From: Bacillota bacterium
GTDB taxonomy: Bacteria; Bacillota; Negativicutes; Sporomusales; Sporomusaceae
Reading direction: 5' to 3'
Assembly: GCA_023388195.1 (NCBI GenBank)
Contig: JAEWGR010000014.1
Coordinates: 1 to 38,286, forward strand
DNA length: 38,286 bases
Part shown: piece after piece, positions 6,684-14,885 of the stretch
How positions within the stretch are numbered: the stretch's first letter is position 1
How the letters are laid out: every line of letters begins with the position of its first letter
Notes under the pieces: model-generated
What the model was told of the DNA's origin: nothing
Seen by the model: the letters and a program-made list of their open reading frames with translations, nothing else
Database searches by the model: none
Translations under genes and position numbers: made by a program

Positions 6684-8651
6684 TTACACCCGGAATTTCA
6701 ACACGGCTTGCTGCAGTTCGGCGGCCATGTGGGCCAAACCGGCGGCGGCGGCAGTGATTTCCTGGACACTGGCGTTTTGCTGCTGGCTGGCGGCGGCCAC
6801 CTGGCCGGCACTGGCGGCGTTAAGGCGGGCCGAATCAGCAATACTGTAAACCGCTGCTTCCACCTGACCGCTGCGCCGCTGCTGCTCCTCGGTCAGGGCC
6901 ACAATCCGGCCGACTTCAGCCCGCACATTTTTAACCGCTTCATATATTTCTTTAAAAGCAGCCCCGGAGTTTTCCACTACCCGGACACCGGCGGCTACTT
7001 CCCGTCCCCCCTGATCAATGGCCTTGACAGTTGCCATCGTTTCCGACTGAATCGCTTCAATAATGCCGGCAATTTCCCGGGCTGCCGCTTCTGACTGTTC
7101 CGCCAGTTTGCGGACTTCATCAGCAACCACGGCAAACCCCCGCCCTTGTTCGCCGGCCCGGGCGGCTTCAATAGCCGCGTTTAGTGCCAGCAGGTTCGTC
7201 TGCCCGGCAATGCCAGCTATGACATCAACAATCTGACCAACTTGCCGGGACTTATCCCCAAGGGCATGTATCATTTTCATAGCCCTGTTCACATTCTGCT
7301 CAATCTCGTTCATTTTAAAGACAGCCTGACTAATCTGCGCTGAGCCGGCTTCAGCTACCTGTTCGCTCTGCTGTGATGCTGCCGCCACTGACTGGGCCGC
7401 TCTGCCGGTGTTAGTCATAGCTTCCACCATCTCCCTGATGACCTGAACTGACTGCTCAGCCGTATGTACCTGGCTGGCTGCCCCCGCTGCCACCCCCTGA
7501 ATGGTAATAGCCACTTCCTCGGCTGCTTTGCCAACCTCTCCGGACGATGCCGCCAGTTCTTCCGATGACGCAGCTACCGTTTCGGCAGTGGCCGAGGTTT
7601 TAGCGACAAGCCCCCGCAGTGACAGGATCATGGTATTAAAGGCATTGGTAAGCGTATTAATCTCGGCAACCCCCCGCACTTCAATGGCGTGGGCCAAATC
7701 CCCGTCAGCCACCTGACCGGCCGCGTTGACCAGTTTATCAAGAGGGCGTACAATATTCCGCGCTACATAATAGGCACTAATCAGAGCAATCAGAACTGCC
7801 AGCAGGGTCACAGCCCCGGTTACTAATGCAGCCTTGGTAACGGCGGCCATGACCTCGCCGACCGGTTCATAGACAACAATACCCCATTTATGCCCGTCAA
7901 TGGACGAATACGTAACAAGGGACCGGTCGCCCCGGGTTGAGACAGCCTCCTGGAAGCCCGGACGGCCATTCATAACCTGAATTATATAATCATAAGCGGC
8001 AAAAGACTCTTTTTTCAGTACCCGTTCTTTATCGGGATGGGCAATTACCGTACCTTTATTGTCTACAACATCAACATAGCCGGTTTGACCAATACGTACC
8101 TGGTCAACAATTTCCCAAACAGCCTTTAAGCTGACGTCGGCCGCCATAACACCGACAATCTGCCCTGCACTGTTTTTGATCGGTGCAGAGATCGTAATAC
8201 AGGGGGCATTGGTGAAAGAGGATATATACACATCTGTGAAAAAACGCTCCCCCTTAATTGCTTCTTTAAAATAAGGCCTGTCGGCACGGTTGGCCAGATT
8301 ACCCGAGGTTCTGGCAATCTGCATACCGGTTGCATCCATAACAAAAATCAATTCGAAGATGGAATTATTTTGCTGGGCCGCCAGAATCAGCTCTTTCATG
8401 GCCGCCGGCCCCATTGACCTGGCCGTCGGCGTGCCGGCAAGCAGCGTCACAACCCCCTGGGCATCATCCACCATCCGCGTAATTTCGTTGCCAATTTGCT
8501 GGGATGTATTTAAGTTTGCCTGGACCGTGGACTCCCTAATGGACTGTGAATTTATGTAACCTCCCACAATACCGCTGATACAGGCAGGAATCAGGGCAAA
8601 CAAAACCAGCAGCACAATTAATCTCACTTTTAAACTATTACTGACAAGCAA
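6684..8651 (-). CDS. Methyl-accepting chemotaxis protein (Cache sensor)
   Basis: This 655-residue transmembrane chemoreceptor signals to CheA/CheW. Order of parts: membrane helix 9-31; extracytoplasmic double-Cache-like region about 35-270 (NRADRPYFKEAIKG, TISAPIKNSAGQIVGVMAADV, GQTGYVDVVDNKGTVIAHPD); second helix about 275-298; HAMP domain; methyl-accepting coiled coil with the highly conserved hairpin tip (NLLALNAAIEAARAGEQGRG, FAVVADEVRKLAEQS). The start is TTG at 8651, 9 nt after GGAGG; there is no nearby ATG. It is transcribed divergently from the ger operon and has its own promoter and terminator. The ligand is unknown; Cache domains often bind small organic acids or amino acids. Confidence 0.93.
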   Translation of the reverse strand: MLVSNSLKVRLIVLLVLFALIPACISGIVGGYINSQSIRESTVQANLNTSQQIGNEITRMVDDAQGVVTLLAGTPTARSMGPAAMKELILAAQQNNSIFELIFVMDATGMQIARTSGNLANRADRPYFKEAIKGERFFTDVYISSFTNAPCITISAPIKNSAGQIVGVMAADVSLKAVWEIVDQVRIGQTGYVDVVDNKGTVIAHPDKERVLKKESFAAYDYIIQVMNGRPGFQEAVSTRGDRSLVTYSSIDGHKWGIVVYEPVGEVMAAVTKAALVTGAVTLLAVLIALISAYYVARNIVRPLDKLVNAAGQVADGDLAHAIEVRGVAEINTLTNAFNTMILSLRGLVAKTSATAETVAASSEELAASSGEVGKAAEEVAITIQGVAAGAASQVHTAEQSVQVIREMVEAMTNTGRAAQSVAAASQQSEQVAEAGSAQISQAVFKMNEIEQNVNRAMKMIHALGDKSRQVGQIVDVIAGIAGQTNLLALNAAIEAARAGEQGRGFAVVADEVRKLAEQSEAAAREIAGIIEAIQSETMATVKAIDQGGREVAAGVRVVENSGAAFKEIYEAVKNVRAEVGRIVALTEEQQRRSGQVEAAVYSIADSARLNAASAGQVAAASQQQNASVQEITAAAAGLAHMAAELQQAVLKFRV

Positions 8652-8697
8652 AGCCTTTAACCTCCGTAAATTATAATTCTAACAAGCGTCTCTACTA

Positions 8698-8726
8698 ATT
8701 ATAGCTTTAACAATTATTTTCAGCAA
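8698..8726 (-). promoter_or_regulatory. promoter of chemoreceptor gene
   Basis: On the minus strand TTGCTG (8721-8726) and a perfect TATAAT (8698-8703) are separated by 17 bp, about 47 bp before the TTG start. This is a good sigma-A type match. Confidence 0.65.
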
Positions 8727-8796
8727 TCGCCATTTCCCCGCCTGTCCATGTAAGATCACGTAGGATTTTGTAGGTTTTATACCAGACCATGATTCG

Positions 8797-8826
8797 GCAT
8801 TGCCGGATTTACAGGTTGCCAGTATA
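8797..8826 (+). promoter_or_regulatory. candidate forespore (sigma-G type) promoter of ger operon
   Basis: GCATT (8797-8801), an 18-bp spacer and CAGTATA (8820-8826) resemble the sigma-F/G pattern GnATR-N17/18-CATnnTA, with one mismatch in each box. Germination receptor operons are known to be transcribed by sigma-G in the forespore in Bacillus. The site is 35 bp upstream of the ribosome binding site. No good sigma-A promoter is visible here. Confidence 0.4.
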
Positions 8827-8876
8827 AATATGTTAATATTGCTAAAAATATCCACATAGCAAAGGAGTGGTTCGCG

Positions 8877-10784
8877 CTGATAGATAACTTGATTTTTAAA
8901 GTATACCGCTATATGAAAAGGCTTTTGCTCTATCAACCGCCAACCCAGGCCGCACCGTTTATTCTGGAGGAAACGCCGGCAGAAAAACCCCGTCCGGAAA
9001 AAGCCGACGCCCCCAACCGGGAAGCCTGCAGTGATGAACTTAAAGAACAGCACCACGAGCTCAGTGCGCTGTTGCGGCAGGCTTACCGCATTACTGGCCT
9101 TATGGAGAAAACCAAAGCGGCCTTAATCCAAAAGCCGGATGAGGAAACCCGGCAGGAGCTTGAGGCTGCACTCCACCGCCTTGATCAGCAGCAACAGGAG
9201 TTAACCCCGCTTCTCCTGAGTTATGATATGCGGCAGGACCGCACAAGCCTGGGCTCAGCCCCGCTGTGGCCAAGCCTGGAGGAAAACCTGCATGCCGTTA
9301 ACCGCCTGTACGAGCTGCCTGCCAATAAAGACCTTGTCATCAGGGAGATTACCCTGCCGCTCCACCCGCCTGTACCGGCAGTCCTGCTGTTTATTGACGG
9401 CATGGTAGATTCTAAACTCTTAAACCTGACGATTATGCAGCCCTTGCTGTTAATGCCGGCCCCGCCGGACATCACCAAAGGGTCCGGGCTGATCAATCAT
9501 CTGCGAAAAGAGATCCTCCCTGCCAATCAGGTGGTTGCAGGCAAAACCTTCAGCGATCTACAGGATGGCATTAATAGTGGTGATACCGTACTCTTAATTG
9601 ACGGTATCGCTGAACTGCTGATTATCGGTTCCAAAGGCTGGGAACACCGTGCAGTGGGGAAACCCACCACCGAGCAGTCGATTCGCGGTGCGCAGATGGC
9701 CTTTAGTGAAAACCTGCGTGTCAATACCGCCCTGATCCGGACCATGCTCCGTACCAGTGACCTGGTAACCGAAATGATAAAAATAGGCGAGCGCAGCCGG
9801 GTCAATTGTGCCGTCATGTATGTAAAATCAATTGCCAACGCCTCCCTTGTCACTGAAGTCAAACGCCGGATTGGCAGTATCAGGACAGATTACGTTGATG
9901 ACATCGGCCTGCTGGAACAATTTATCGAAGATCATCCCAGTTTACCCTTTCCACAGACCATATCGACAGAACGCCCTGACCGGGTGTCGGTTCATCTCGC
10001 GGAAGGGAGGGTGGCTATTTTGCTGGAAGGCAACCCCTTTGTACTGGTAGTCCCTATTAGCATGTTTTCGCTGCTGCACTCGGCCGAAGACTTCAGCCTC
10101 AAGGTCCCGGCCGGAAGCTTCATGCGGCTGCTAAGAGTTGTCGGCACCCTTATTTCCACAATGCTTCCTGCCTTCTATATTGCCATCAGCTACTTCCACC
10201 AGGAGGCGCTGCCCACCGAGTTAGTGCTGGCCATCGTCGGCTCACGGGAGGATGTCCCCTTTCCCGCCTATTTTGAAGTGCTTGTTATGGAAATATCTTT
10301 TGAGCTGATTCGCGAAGCCAGTCTCCGTATTCCCAATATCCTTGGCTCCACCATTGGCATTGTCGGTGCCATTATCCTGGGACAGGCCGCAGTGGCCGCC
10401 CATATTGTCAGCCCGATTATTGTAGTCATTATTGCCCTCACCGGCCTGGCCTCGTTTACGATTCCGGAATACCGCTTTGCGTTTGCTGTAAGGACTGTCC
10501 GGTTCGGCTTGCTGTTAATGGCTGCAGTAGCCGGACTCGTAGGGTTATCGTCAGGCATTCTCCTGCTCATTACAACCCTGGCCTATATGAAATCTTTTGG
10601 CATGCCTTATCTCTCGCCGATTTCCCCGAAATCAATGGGAGGCCTCGATGTATTCATACGGGGTGCTGTTTTCCGGCAGGAATCCCGGCCTGATGCTCTG
10701 AATACCAAGGATTCCACCCGACAGCCCCATATTAGCCGGGGCTGGACAAAGGCGGCCCCACAGGAAGGAGATGACGAACCATAA
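8877..10784 (+). CDS. gerA: Spore germination receptor subunit A (GerA family)
   Basis: This is the large subunit of a nutrient-sensing germinant receptor of the spore inner membrane. A charged, coiled-coil-prone N-terminal region (about residues 40-110, rich in E, Q and K) precedes the GerA domain. Typical segments are VLLFIDGMVD, GDTVLLIDG, RGAQMAFSENLRVNTALIR, AEGRVAILLEGNPFVLVVP, a membrane region with LPAFYIAISYFHQEALP, and PNILGSTIGIVGAIILGQAAV. Length is about 631-635, somewhat longer than usual (about 480-550) because of the N-terminal extension. The AAAGGAG at 8861-8867 is 9 nt from CTG 8877 but 21 nt from TTG 8889, so CTG is suggested; the first ATG (8913) has no ribosome site. The stop lies next to gerB. 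Confidence 0.92.
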   Translation: MIDNLIFKVYRYMKRLLLYQPPTQAAPFILEETPAEKPRPEKADAPNREACSDELKEQHHELSALLRQAYRITGLMEKTKAALIQKPDEETRQELEAALHRLDQQQQELTPLLLSYDMRQDRTSLGSAPLWPSLEENLHAVNRLYELPANKDLVIREITLPLHPPVPAVLLFIDGMVDSKLLNLTIMQPLLLMPAPPDITKGSGLINHLRKEILPANQVVAGKTFSDLQDGINSGDTVLLIDGIAELLIIGSKGWEHRAVGKPTTEQSIRGAQMAFSENLRVNTALIRTMLRTSDLVTEMIKIGERSRVNCAVMYVKSIANASLVTEVKRRIGSIRTDYVDDIGLLEQFIEDHPSLPFPQTISTERPDRVSVHLAEGRVAILLEGNPFVLVVPISMFSLLHSAEDFSLKVPAGSFMRLLRVVGTLISTMLPAFYIAISYFHQEALPTELVLAIVGSREDVPFPAYFEVLVMEISFELIREASLRIPNILGSTIGIVGAIILGQAAVAAHIVSPIIVVIIALTGLASFTIPEYRFAFAVRTVRFGLLLMAAVAGLVGLSSGILLLITTLAYMKSFGMPYLSPISPKSMGGLDVFIRGAVFRQESRPDALNTKDSTRQPHISRGWTKAAPQEGDDEP

Positions 10785-10801
10785 GCTACCATGTCGGGCA
10801 T

Positions 10802-11884
10802 ATGGGGGTCAGCGAAGGGCTGGCCCTGGTCTTTCTTAATACCTTTCCCCGGATCTTCCTCACCCGTCCGGCCCAAACAATTGAGTTAAACGCCGGCCTG
10901 GCCTGGTTTGCTGCGGCCTGCCCGCTTATTACAGTACTTATTCCGGTGTGTATGCTCCTCTATGTTTTCCAGCGGACGCAGGGCGATATCTATGCAGTGA
11001 CCCGGCAGTTGTTGGGCAAAGCCGGTGCCTGGGTTGTGTCGCTGTTGCTGATTCTTATGTTTCTTAGTGACGCGGCCCTGTTGCTCCGCCAGTTTGCTGA
11101 GAATACACTGCTGACAGCGCTGCCGTTTATGGAGTTTAACAATGCTCTCTCCTGGTATACGGTCAATGCGGTTATTCTCTGTTATCTGGGAATCGAGTGC
11201 ATTGCCCGCACCGCTTATATTATTCTGCCGTTCGGGGTTGCCAGCCTCGGGTTTGTCATGGCTGCCCTTACCCCTTTTTATGATATCAACCTGGTGGGGC
11301 CGTGGCAGGGGCAGGGTATCAGTACAGCCATCCAGTCAGGTATAGCCGTCTCCGGGATAAATTTTGGCGTTTTGCTCCTCTTTGTGCTGGGTCCGGTCTT
11401 TCAAAACCTGCGTACAATCAAACGGGCGGCACTGTTCGGCATGGGTGGCAGCACGTTGCTGAAGGCACTGTCCATATTTGTGTTTACTCTCACCTTCGGC
11501 ACCAAGGTAGCCCTTGAGAAAACCATTCCCTTCTTTGAAATGGCCCGCCTGGTCTATCTTAACCGTTATGTACAACGGGTTGAATCCCTTTTTATCGTGT
11601 TATGGGTTATTGCCGGTATCATGGGTATTGCTATTGATATCTATATGGCCGGTTATCTGTTAACAAGAGTCCTCAACCTATCGACCCCGCGTCCGCTTAT
11701 TGCTTCCCTGGCCCTGCTCGTAACCGGAATCGCCATGATTCCCCCGGATATTGCCAGCGTCATCCGGCTGGATACGGTCATAACCCTGACACTGCACAAT
11801 GCCGGTCTCTATGGGATTCCTGCCTTACTATTCGCGGCAACAATATTTAAAGGAAGGAAAAAGAAATCGTGGACATCCGCTTAA
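10802..11884 (+). CDS. gerB: Spore germination receptor subunit B (GerB family, APC-type transporter fold)
   Basis: This integral membrane subunit of the germinant receptor, about 360 residues, has roughly ten hydrophobic helices and resembles amino-acid permeases. In characterised receptors the B subunit helps form the germinant-binding site. Recognisable segments include WFAAACPLITVLIPVCMLLYVFQR, LGIECIARTAYIILPFG and the YDINLVGPW region. ATG 10802 is the first standard start in frame but lacks a ribosome site. The frame continues upstream to a stop at 10772 and includes ISYHVGHMGV, which looks like a normal GerB N-terminus. An ATA at 10781, overlapping the gerA TAA and 10 nt after AAGGAG, may be the true start. 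The 3' end overlaps gerC by 16 bp. Confidence 0.9.
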   Translation: MGVSEGLALVFLNTFPRIFLTRPAQTIELNAGLAWFAAACPLITVLIPVCMLLYVFQRTQGDIYAVTRQLLGKAGAWVVSLLLILMFLSDAALLLRQFAENTLLTALPFMEFNNALSWYTVNAVILCYLGIECIARTAYIILPFGVASLGFVMAALTPFYDINLVGPWQGQGISTAIQSGIAVSGINFGVLLLFVLGPVFQNLRTIKRAALFGMGGSTLLKALSIFVFTLTFGTKVALEKTIPFFEMARLVYLNRYVQRVESLFIVLWVIAGIMGIAIDIYMAGYLLTRVLNLSTPRPLIASLALLVTGIAMIPPDIASVIRLDTVITLTLHNAGLYGIPALLFAATIFKGRKKKSWTSA

Positions 11885-13119
11885 AGCTTGCCGCCTGCCT
11901 GCTGGTGCTTACTTTCTGTATCACCGGCTGCAACGGTGCCAGAGAGATTGATGATTTTGCCTATGTGGTTAGTGTCGGGATTGACCCCGGCCCTGACAAC
12001 CAGAATATTATTACCTACCAGATTGCGACAGGTCAGGGGCAAGGCGGCAAAGACCCCGGCTCAGGTGAAAGCAGTACTTTTCTTGTCACCATTGTTGCTC
12101 CCTCGCTCGCCGAGGCCCGTAATCTGCTGAACTCGGTCGTTGCCCGCACCCCTAACCTCTCCCATACCAAAGCGGTAATTATCGGTGAGGATTTAGCAAG
12201 AAAAGGGATTGGCGATATATTTGGGCCGTTGCTGCGGTTCCGGGAATTTCGCGGCTCCATGTTTATCACCGTTAGCAGGGGCTCAGCCCAGGAATTTATG
12301 CAAAAAAACAAACCTACCATGGAAAAGCTGCCTTCCCGCTGGCTGGAGACCTCCCTAACCTCCCGTCAGGATACAGGCTATTTCCTGTCCTCCAATCTGC
12401 ACCAGTTTTACACCCGGCTGAAAGCGACCAGCGGTGCGCCCTATGCCACCTATATGGGGATTAATCCGCTTAATCTCCAGCCCAAGCCTGCTGATAAAAA
12501 GGAAGACGGCGAAAAGTCAGTCGCCTATTATCCGGCCGGACTGGGCCGTGAAGGCGGTGATCCGGCTGAGGTGATCGGCACTGCCGTATTTGTGGCCGAT
12601 AAAATGGTCGGCGCGCTGAACAATGAGGAGACACGGGCTGTTTCGATTCTCAGCGGGGACTTTGTCAGGGGATTTATTACAGTAACAGACCCGCTGGCCC
12701 CGCAGCATGGCGTCAACGTCCAGCTGCGCCTTGGTCAAAAGCCGGAAATCAAACCGGCCTGGCAGGACGGACGGCTGGTATTTACCGTTAATCTGCTGCT
12801 GGAGGGTGAGACAACCAGTATTCCCAGCGGCATTAATTATGAAAACAGGGAATATGGCCAGCTGCTGGAACAACACATTTCTAATATTCTGACAAGCCAG
12901 ATGGAGAAGATGCTGGCCCACACCCAGGAGCTGGGCGCCGATGTGGTCGGCTTTGGGCTCTATACGCGCAACCTGTTCAGCAATTTCAATGAAGCCGATC
13001 AACTCAACTGGTATAAAGTCTATCCAACTGTCGGCTTTGACCTCAATATTTCTGTAAAAATCAGGCGGACCGGGCTCATGTATAAGTCCTCGCCGATTAA
13101 GAGGGAGGCTAGTCAATGA
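11869..13119 (+). CDS. gerC: Spore germination receptor lipoprotein subunit C (Ger(x)C family)
   Basis: This 416-residue lipoprotein is the peripheral subunit of the receptor, anchored in the inner spore membrane by a lipidated Cys in the lipobox ITGC (residue 21). Diagnostic segments are GCNGAREIDDFAYVVSVGID, the VVARTPNLSHTKAVIIGEDLARKG region, FREFRGSMFITVSRG and a C-terminal domain ending in YPTVGFDLNISVKIRRTG. GTG at 11869 follows AAGGAAGG. It overlaps the end of gerB by 16 bp and its own stop overlaps the next small gene by 4 bp, so the four genes are translationally coupled. Confidence 0.93.
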   Translation: MDIRLKLAACLLVLTFCITGCNGAREIDDFAYVVSVGIDPGPDNQNIITYQIATGQGQGGKDPGSGESSTFLVTIVAPSLAEARNLLNSVVARTPNLSHTKAVIIGEDLARKGIGDIFGPLLRFREFRGSMFITVSRGSAQEFMQKNKPTMEKLPSRWLETSLTSRQDTGYFLSSNLHQFYTRLKATSGAPYATYMGINPLNLQPKPADKKEDGEKSVAYYPAGLGREGGDPAEVIGTAVFVADKMVGALNNEETRAVSILSGDFVRGFITVTDPLAPQHGVNVQLRLGQKPEIKPAWQDGRLVFTVNLLLEGETTSIPSGINYENREYGQLLEQHISNILTSQMEKMLAHTQELGADVVGFGLYTRNLFSNFNEADQLNWYKVYPTVGFDLNISVKIRRTGLMYKSSPIKREASQ

Positions 13120-13280
13120 CCGATACCGCTTTTTTGATCGTAGCCATACTGGCAGGCATTCATTCGTGCAGCTATGCTCTATATGAAAACAAACAGGGAA
13201 ACCGGCTTGGCGCCATTGGCGTTGTCCTCATCGCCCTGGCCAGTACCGGCGTGTTTTTATATATTGTTTTTGCCGGCTAA
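13116..13280 (+). CDS. Small two-helix membrane protein, fourth gene of the ger operon (possible D subunit)
   Basis: ATG at 13116 overlaps the gerC stop in an ATGA junction and opens a 54-codon frame ending with TAA at 13278-13280. The product begins MTDTAFLIVAILAGIHSCSY, has a polar linker ALYENKQGNRLG, and ends with a second hydrophobic helix (AIGVVLIALASTGVFLYIVF). Two short helices with a charged hairpin loop match the size and topology of the small D proteins encoded with some Bacillus gerA-type operons, which modulate germination. Homology at sequence level cannot be judged by eye. The tight coupling to gerC makes it very likely to be a real gene. Confidence 0.78.
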   Translation: MTDTAFLIVAILAGIHSCSYALYENKQGNRLGAIGVVLIALASTGVFLYIVFAG

Positions 13281-13292
13281 CCTATCAGACCC

Positions 13293-13328
13293 ATTCCCGG
13301 TCAGTTGCAGATGCCTGCTGCCGGGAAT
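13293..13328 (+). terminator. hairpin after ger operon
   Basis: ATTCCCGG (13293-13300) and CCGGGAAT (13321-13328) form an 8-bp stem 13 bp after the last ger stop, with an inner CAG/CTG pairing. The following sequence is only loosely T-rich, so termination may be partial. Confidence 0.55.
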
Positions 13329-13348
13329 ATATTGGCACTGAGTTTTTC

Positions 13349-13376
13349 TTGACAGTTGCTGCCTATCACGTACAAT
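13349..13376 (+). promoter_or_regulatory. sigma-A promoter of lipase gene
   Basis: TTGACA (13349-13354) and TACAAT (13371-13376) are separated by 16 bp. The start site would be near 13383, leaving a leader of roughly 78 nt. That leader contains CACC (13396-13399), GGTG (13411-13414) and CACC (13420-13423), which can form two mutually exclusive short hairpins. Confidence 0.7.
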
Positions 13377-13460
13377 AAAAGTAACTAACAAACACCCATA
13401 CTGTGCTATAGGTGCAACTCACCAGCTGACATAAAGGACTGTCGGCCGCCGGAGGGAATT

Positions 13461-14786
13461 ATGAGAAAAATTCAGTTGCTGCTTTTAAGTTTTATCTTGT
13501 TATGGAACTCTGCCATTGCCTACGCCGGCCCCCGGGAGGATTATGAAGAGGCCTATGCTCTCTATATTGCTGCCGCCACCAGTGTAGCTGCCTATAATGA
13601 CCGGATCGGGGAGTTGACCGGCCGCTATCTGGAGCAGGACGGCTGGCATATTGACCATTATGTTCAGCCCCAGTCCCGCAGCGGCGCCCGGTTCCTTTTG
13701 GCTAAGAAAGAAAGCGAACCGGGCAAATACCTGTATGTCCTGGCTATTGTAGGTACAGAAACCGCCGGTGATATGAAGATTAATCTGAAATTTGACAAGG
13801 TTTATTTTGCCGGCACCACGGCTGAAGAATTCGCCCTCAATGCTGCCAAAAAGGATGTTGCCCGGACTGAGCCGCAGGTCCATAAGGGATTTGTTGAATT
13901 TATCGACTCCGGCCCGTCTGCGGTTCTCCGCAATGCTGCCAATACATCGCTCCTGCTGCCTGACCTGCTGCACATGAACCCTAATGATAAACTATATCTT
14001 ACAGGCCATAGTTTAGGCGGGGCTGCCGCCACCCTGGCCGGAGCGCGTCTGCTTAGCCTAGGAACCCAGCCGGAACAGCTGCAGATAATCACCTTTGGTG
14101 CTCCCGCGGTCGGGAATGACGCTTTTGCCGCTGCCTACGCGCCGGTTCTGCCGCTAACCCGGGTCGTGATCGCCGGCGATCCCGTAACCGGTGTCCTCCA
14201 AACCTTAGTTGGCGGCTATAAACAGTTTGGCCGCGAAATAACCTGGGAAAAACCGGCCACCATCGATGAACCCCACCGCATAACCGGTTATGTGGATGCC
14301 GCTCTTAAAAATTATTATGATAAACGGCAGCTGGCACGGCAGGCCGGCGTCAAGATTGCTGATCCGGTTGCAAAAAAAGCATTAAACCCGGGTCGGGTCT
14401 ACATTGCCCCCCTACAAAATAACCTGCCGGCGGCCATAACCGGCGATTTCTGGTATATGCGGGAAGCATTAGTGGATGAATACCGGAAAACACTGCCTGA
14501 CTGCCTGATTATCGATAAAACAGGCACCGGCAATTGGCGGGAGGAGGCCCTTGCCGCCGGCTGCCAGTGGGTCATTGTGCCGGAGATAAGCGGGAGCCGG
14601 TTAAAAGAGCAAAAAGATTCCTATCTGCTTACGTTCAATCAACTTGTTCTTGACGCGGACACCGGTGTGGCCGTTGACGCGGCTATCTTTTCCACACGAA
14701 CCTATAACCTAACCCCCCTGGAGGCATTTATCCACACCTTTAAGGGTATTAATGCCCACCAGACTACCTGGTTAAAAGACAGGTAA
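13461..14786 (+). CDS. Secreted class 3 lipase with C-terminal extension
   Basis: This 441-residue exported alpha/beta hydrolase has a Sec signal peptide ending AYA-G (about residue 22), a class 3 lipase domain with VLAIVGTETAGDMKINLKF, the nucleophile elbow GHSLGG at 182-187 (Ser184), and likely triad partners Asp240 (VIAGDPVTG) and His272 (DEPHRITGY). The remaining 150 residues form a C-terminal region (YIAPLQNNLPAAITGDFWY, LIIDKTGTGNWREEALAAG, AIFSTRTYNL) that I do not recognise. ATG follows GGAGGG. The gene has its own promoter and is followed by a terminator. Whether it cleaves lipids, sporulation-related esters or host substrates cannot be read from sequence. Confidence 0.86.
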   Translation: MRKIQLLLLSFILLWNSAIAYAGPREDYEEAYALYIAAATSVAAYNDRIGELTGRYLEQDGWHIDHYVQPQSRSGARFLLAKKESEPGKYLYVLAIVGTETAGDMKINLKFDKVYFAGTTAEEFALNAAKKDVARTEPQVHKGFVEFIDSGPSAVLRNAANTSLLLPDLLHMNPNDKLYLTGHSLGGAAATLAGARLLSLGTQPEQLQIITFGAPAVGNDAFAAAYAPVLPLTRVVIAGDPVTGVLQTLVGGYKQFGREITWEKPATIDEPHRITGYVDAALKNYYDKRQLARQAGVKIADPVAKKALNPGRVYIAPLQNNLPAAITGDFWYMREALVDEYRKTLPDCLIIDKTGTGNWREEALAAGCQWVIVPEISGSRLKEQKDSYLLTFNQLVLDADTGVAVDAAIFSTRTYNLTPLEAFIHTFKGINAHQTTWLKDR

Positions 14787-14819
14787 GAAAGACAGAGCGT
14801 ACATTCGGTAGACCTAAAA

Positions 14820-14851
14820 GCAGACGTGCCACAGCACGTCCGCCTTTATTT
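14820..14851. terminator. terminator between convergent lipase and FG-GAP genes
   Basis: GACGTGC (14823-14829), loop CACA and GCACGTC (14834-14840) form a perfect stem extendable to GCAGACGTGC/GCACGTCCGC. TTTATTT follows on the plus strand and CTTTT on the minus strand, so it can serve both genes. Confidence 0.82.
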
Positions 14852-14885
14852 ACTCCGCCCGGCCAAGGGCACTCACCGGGAAGCT

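Noticed and set aside
12517..13116. 199-codon minus-strand frame opposite gerC
   Set aside because: Antisense to a clear GerC lipoprotein with no family signature of its own.
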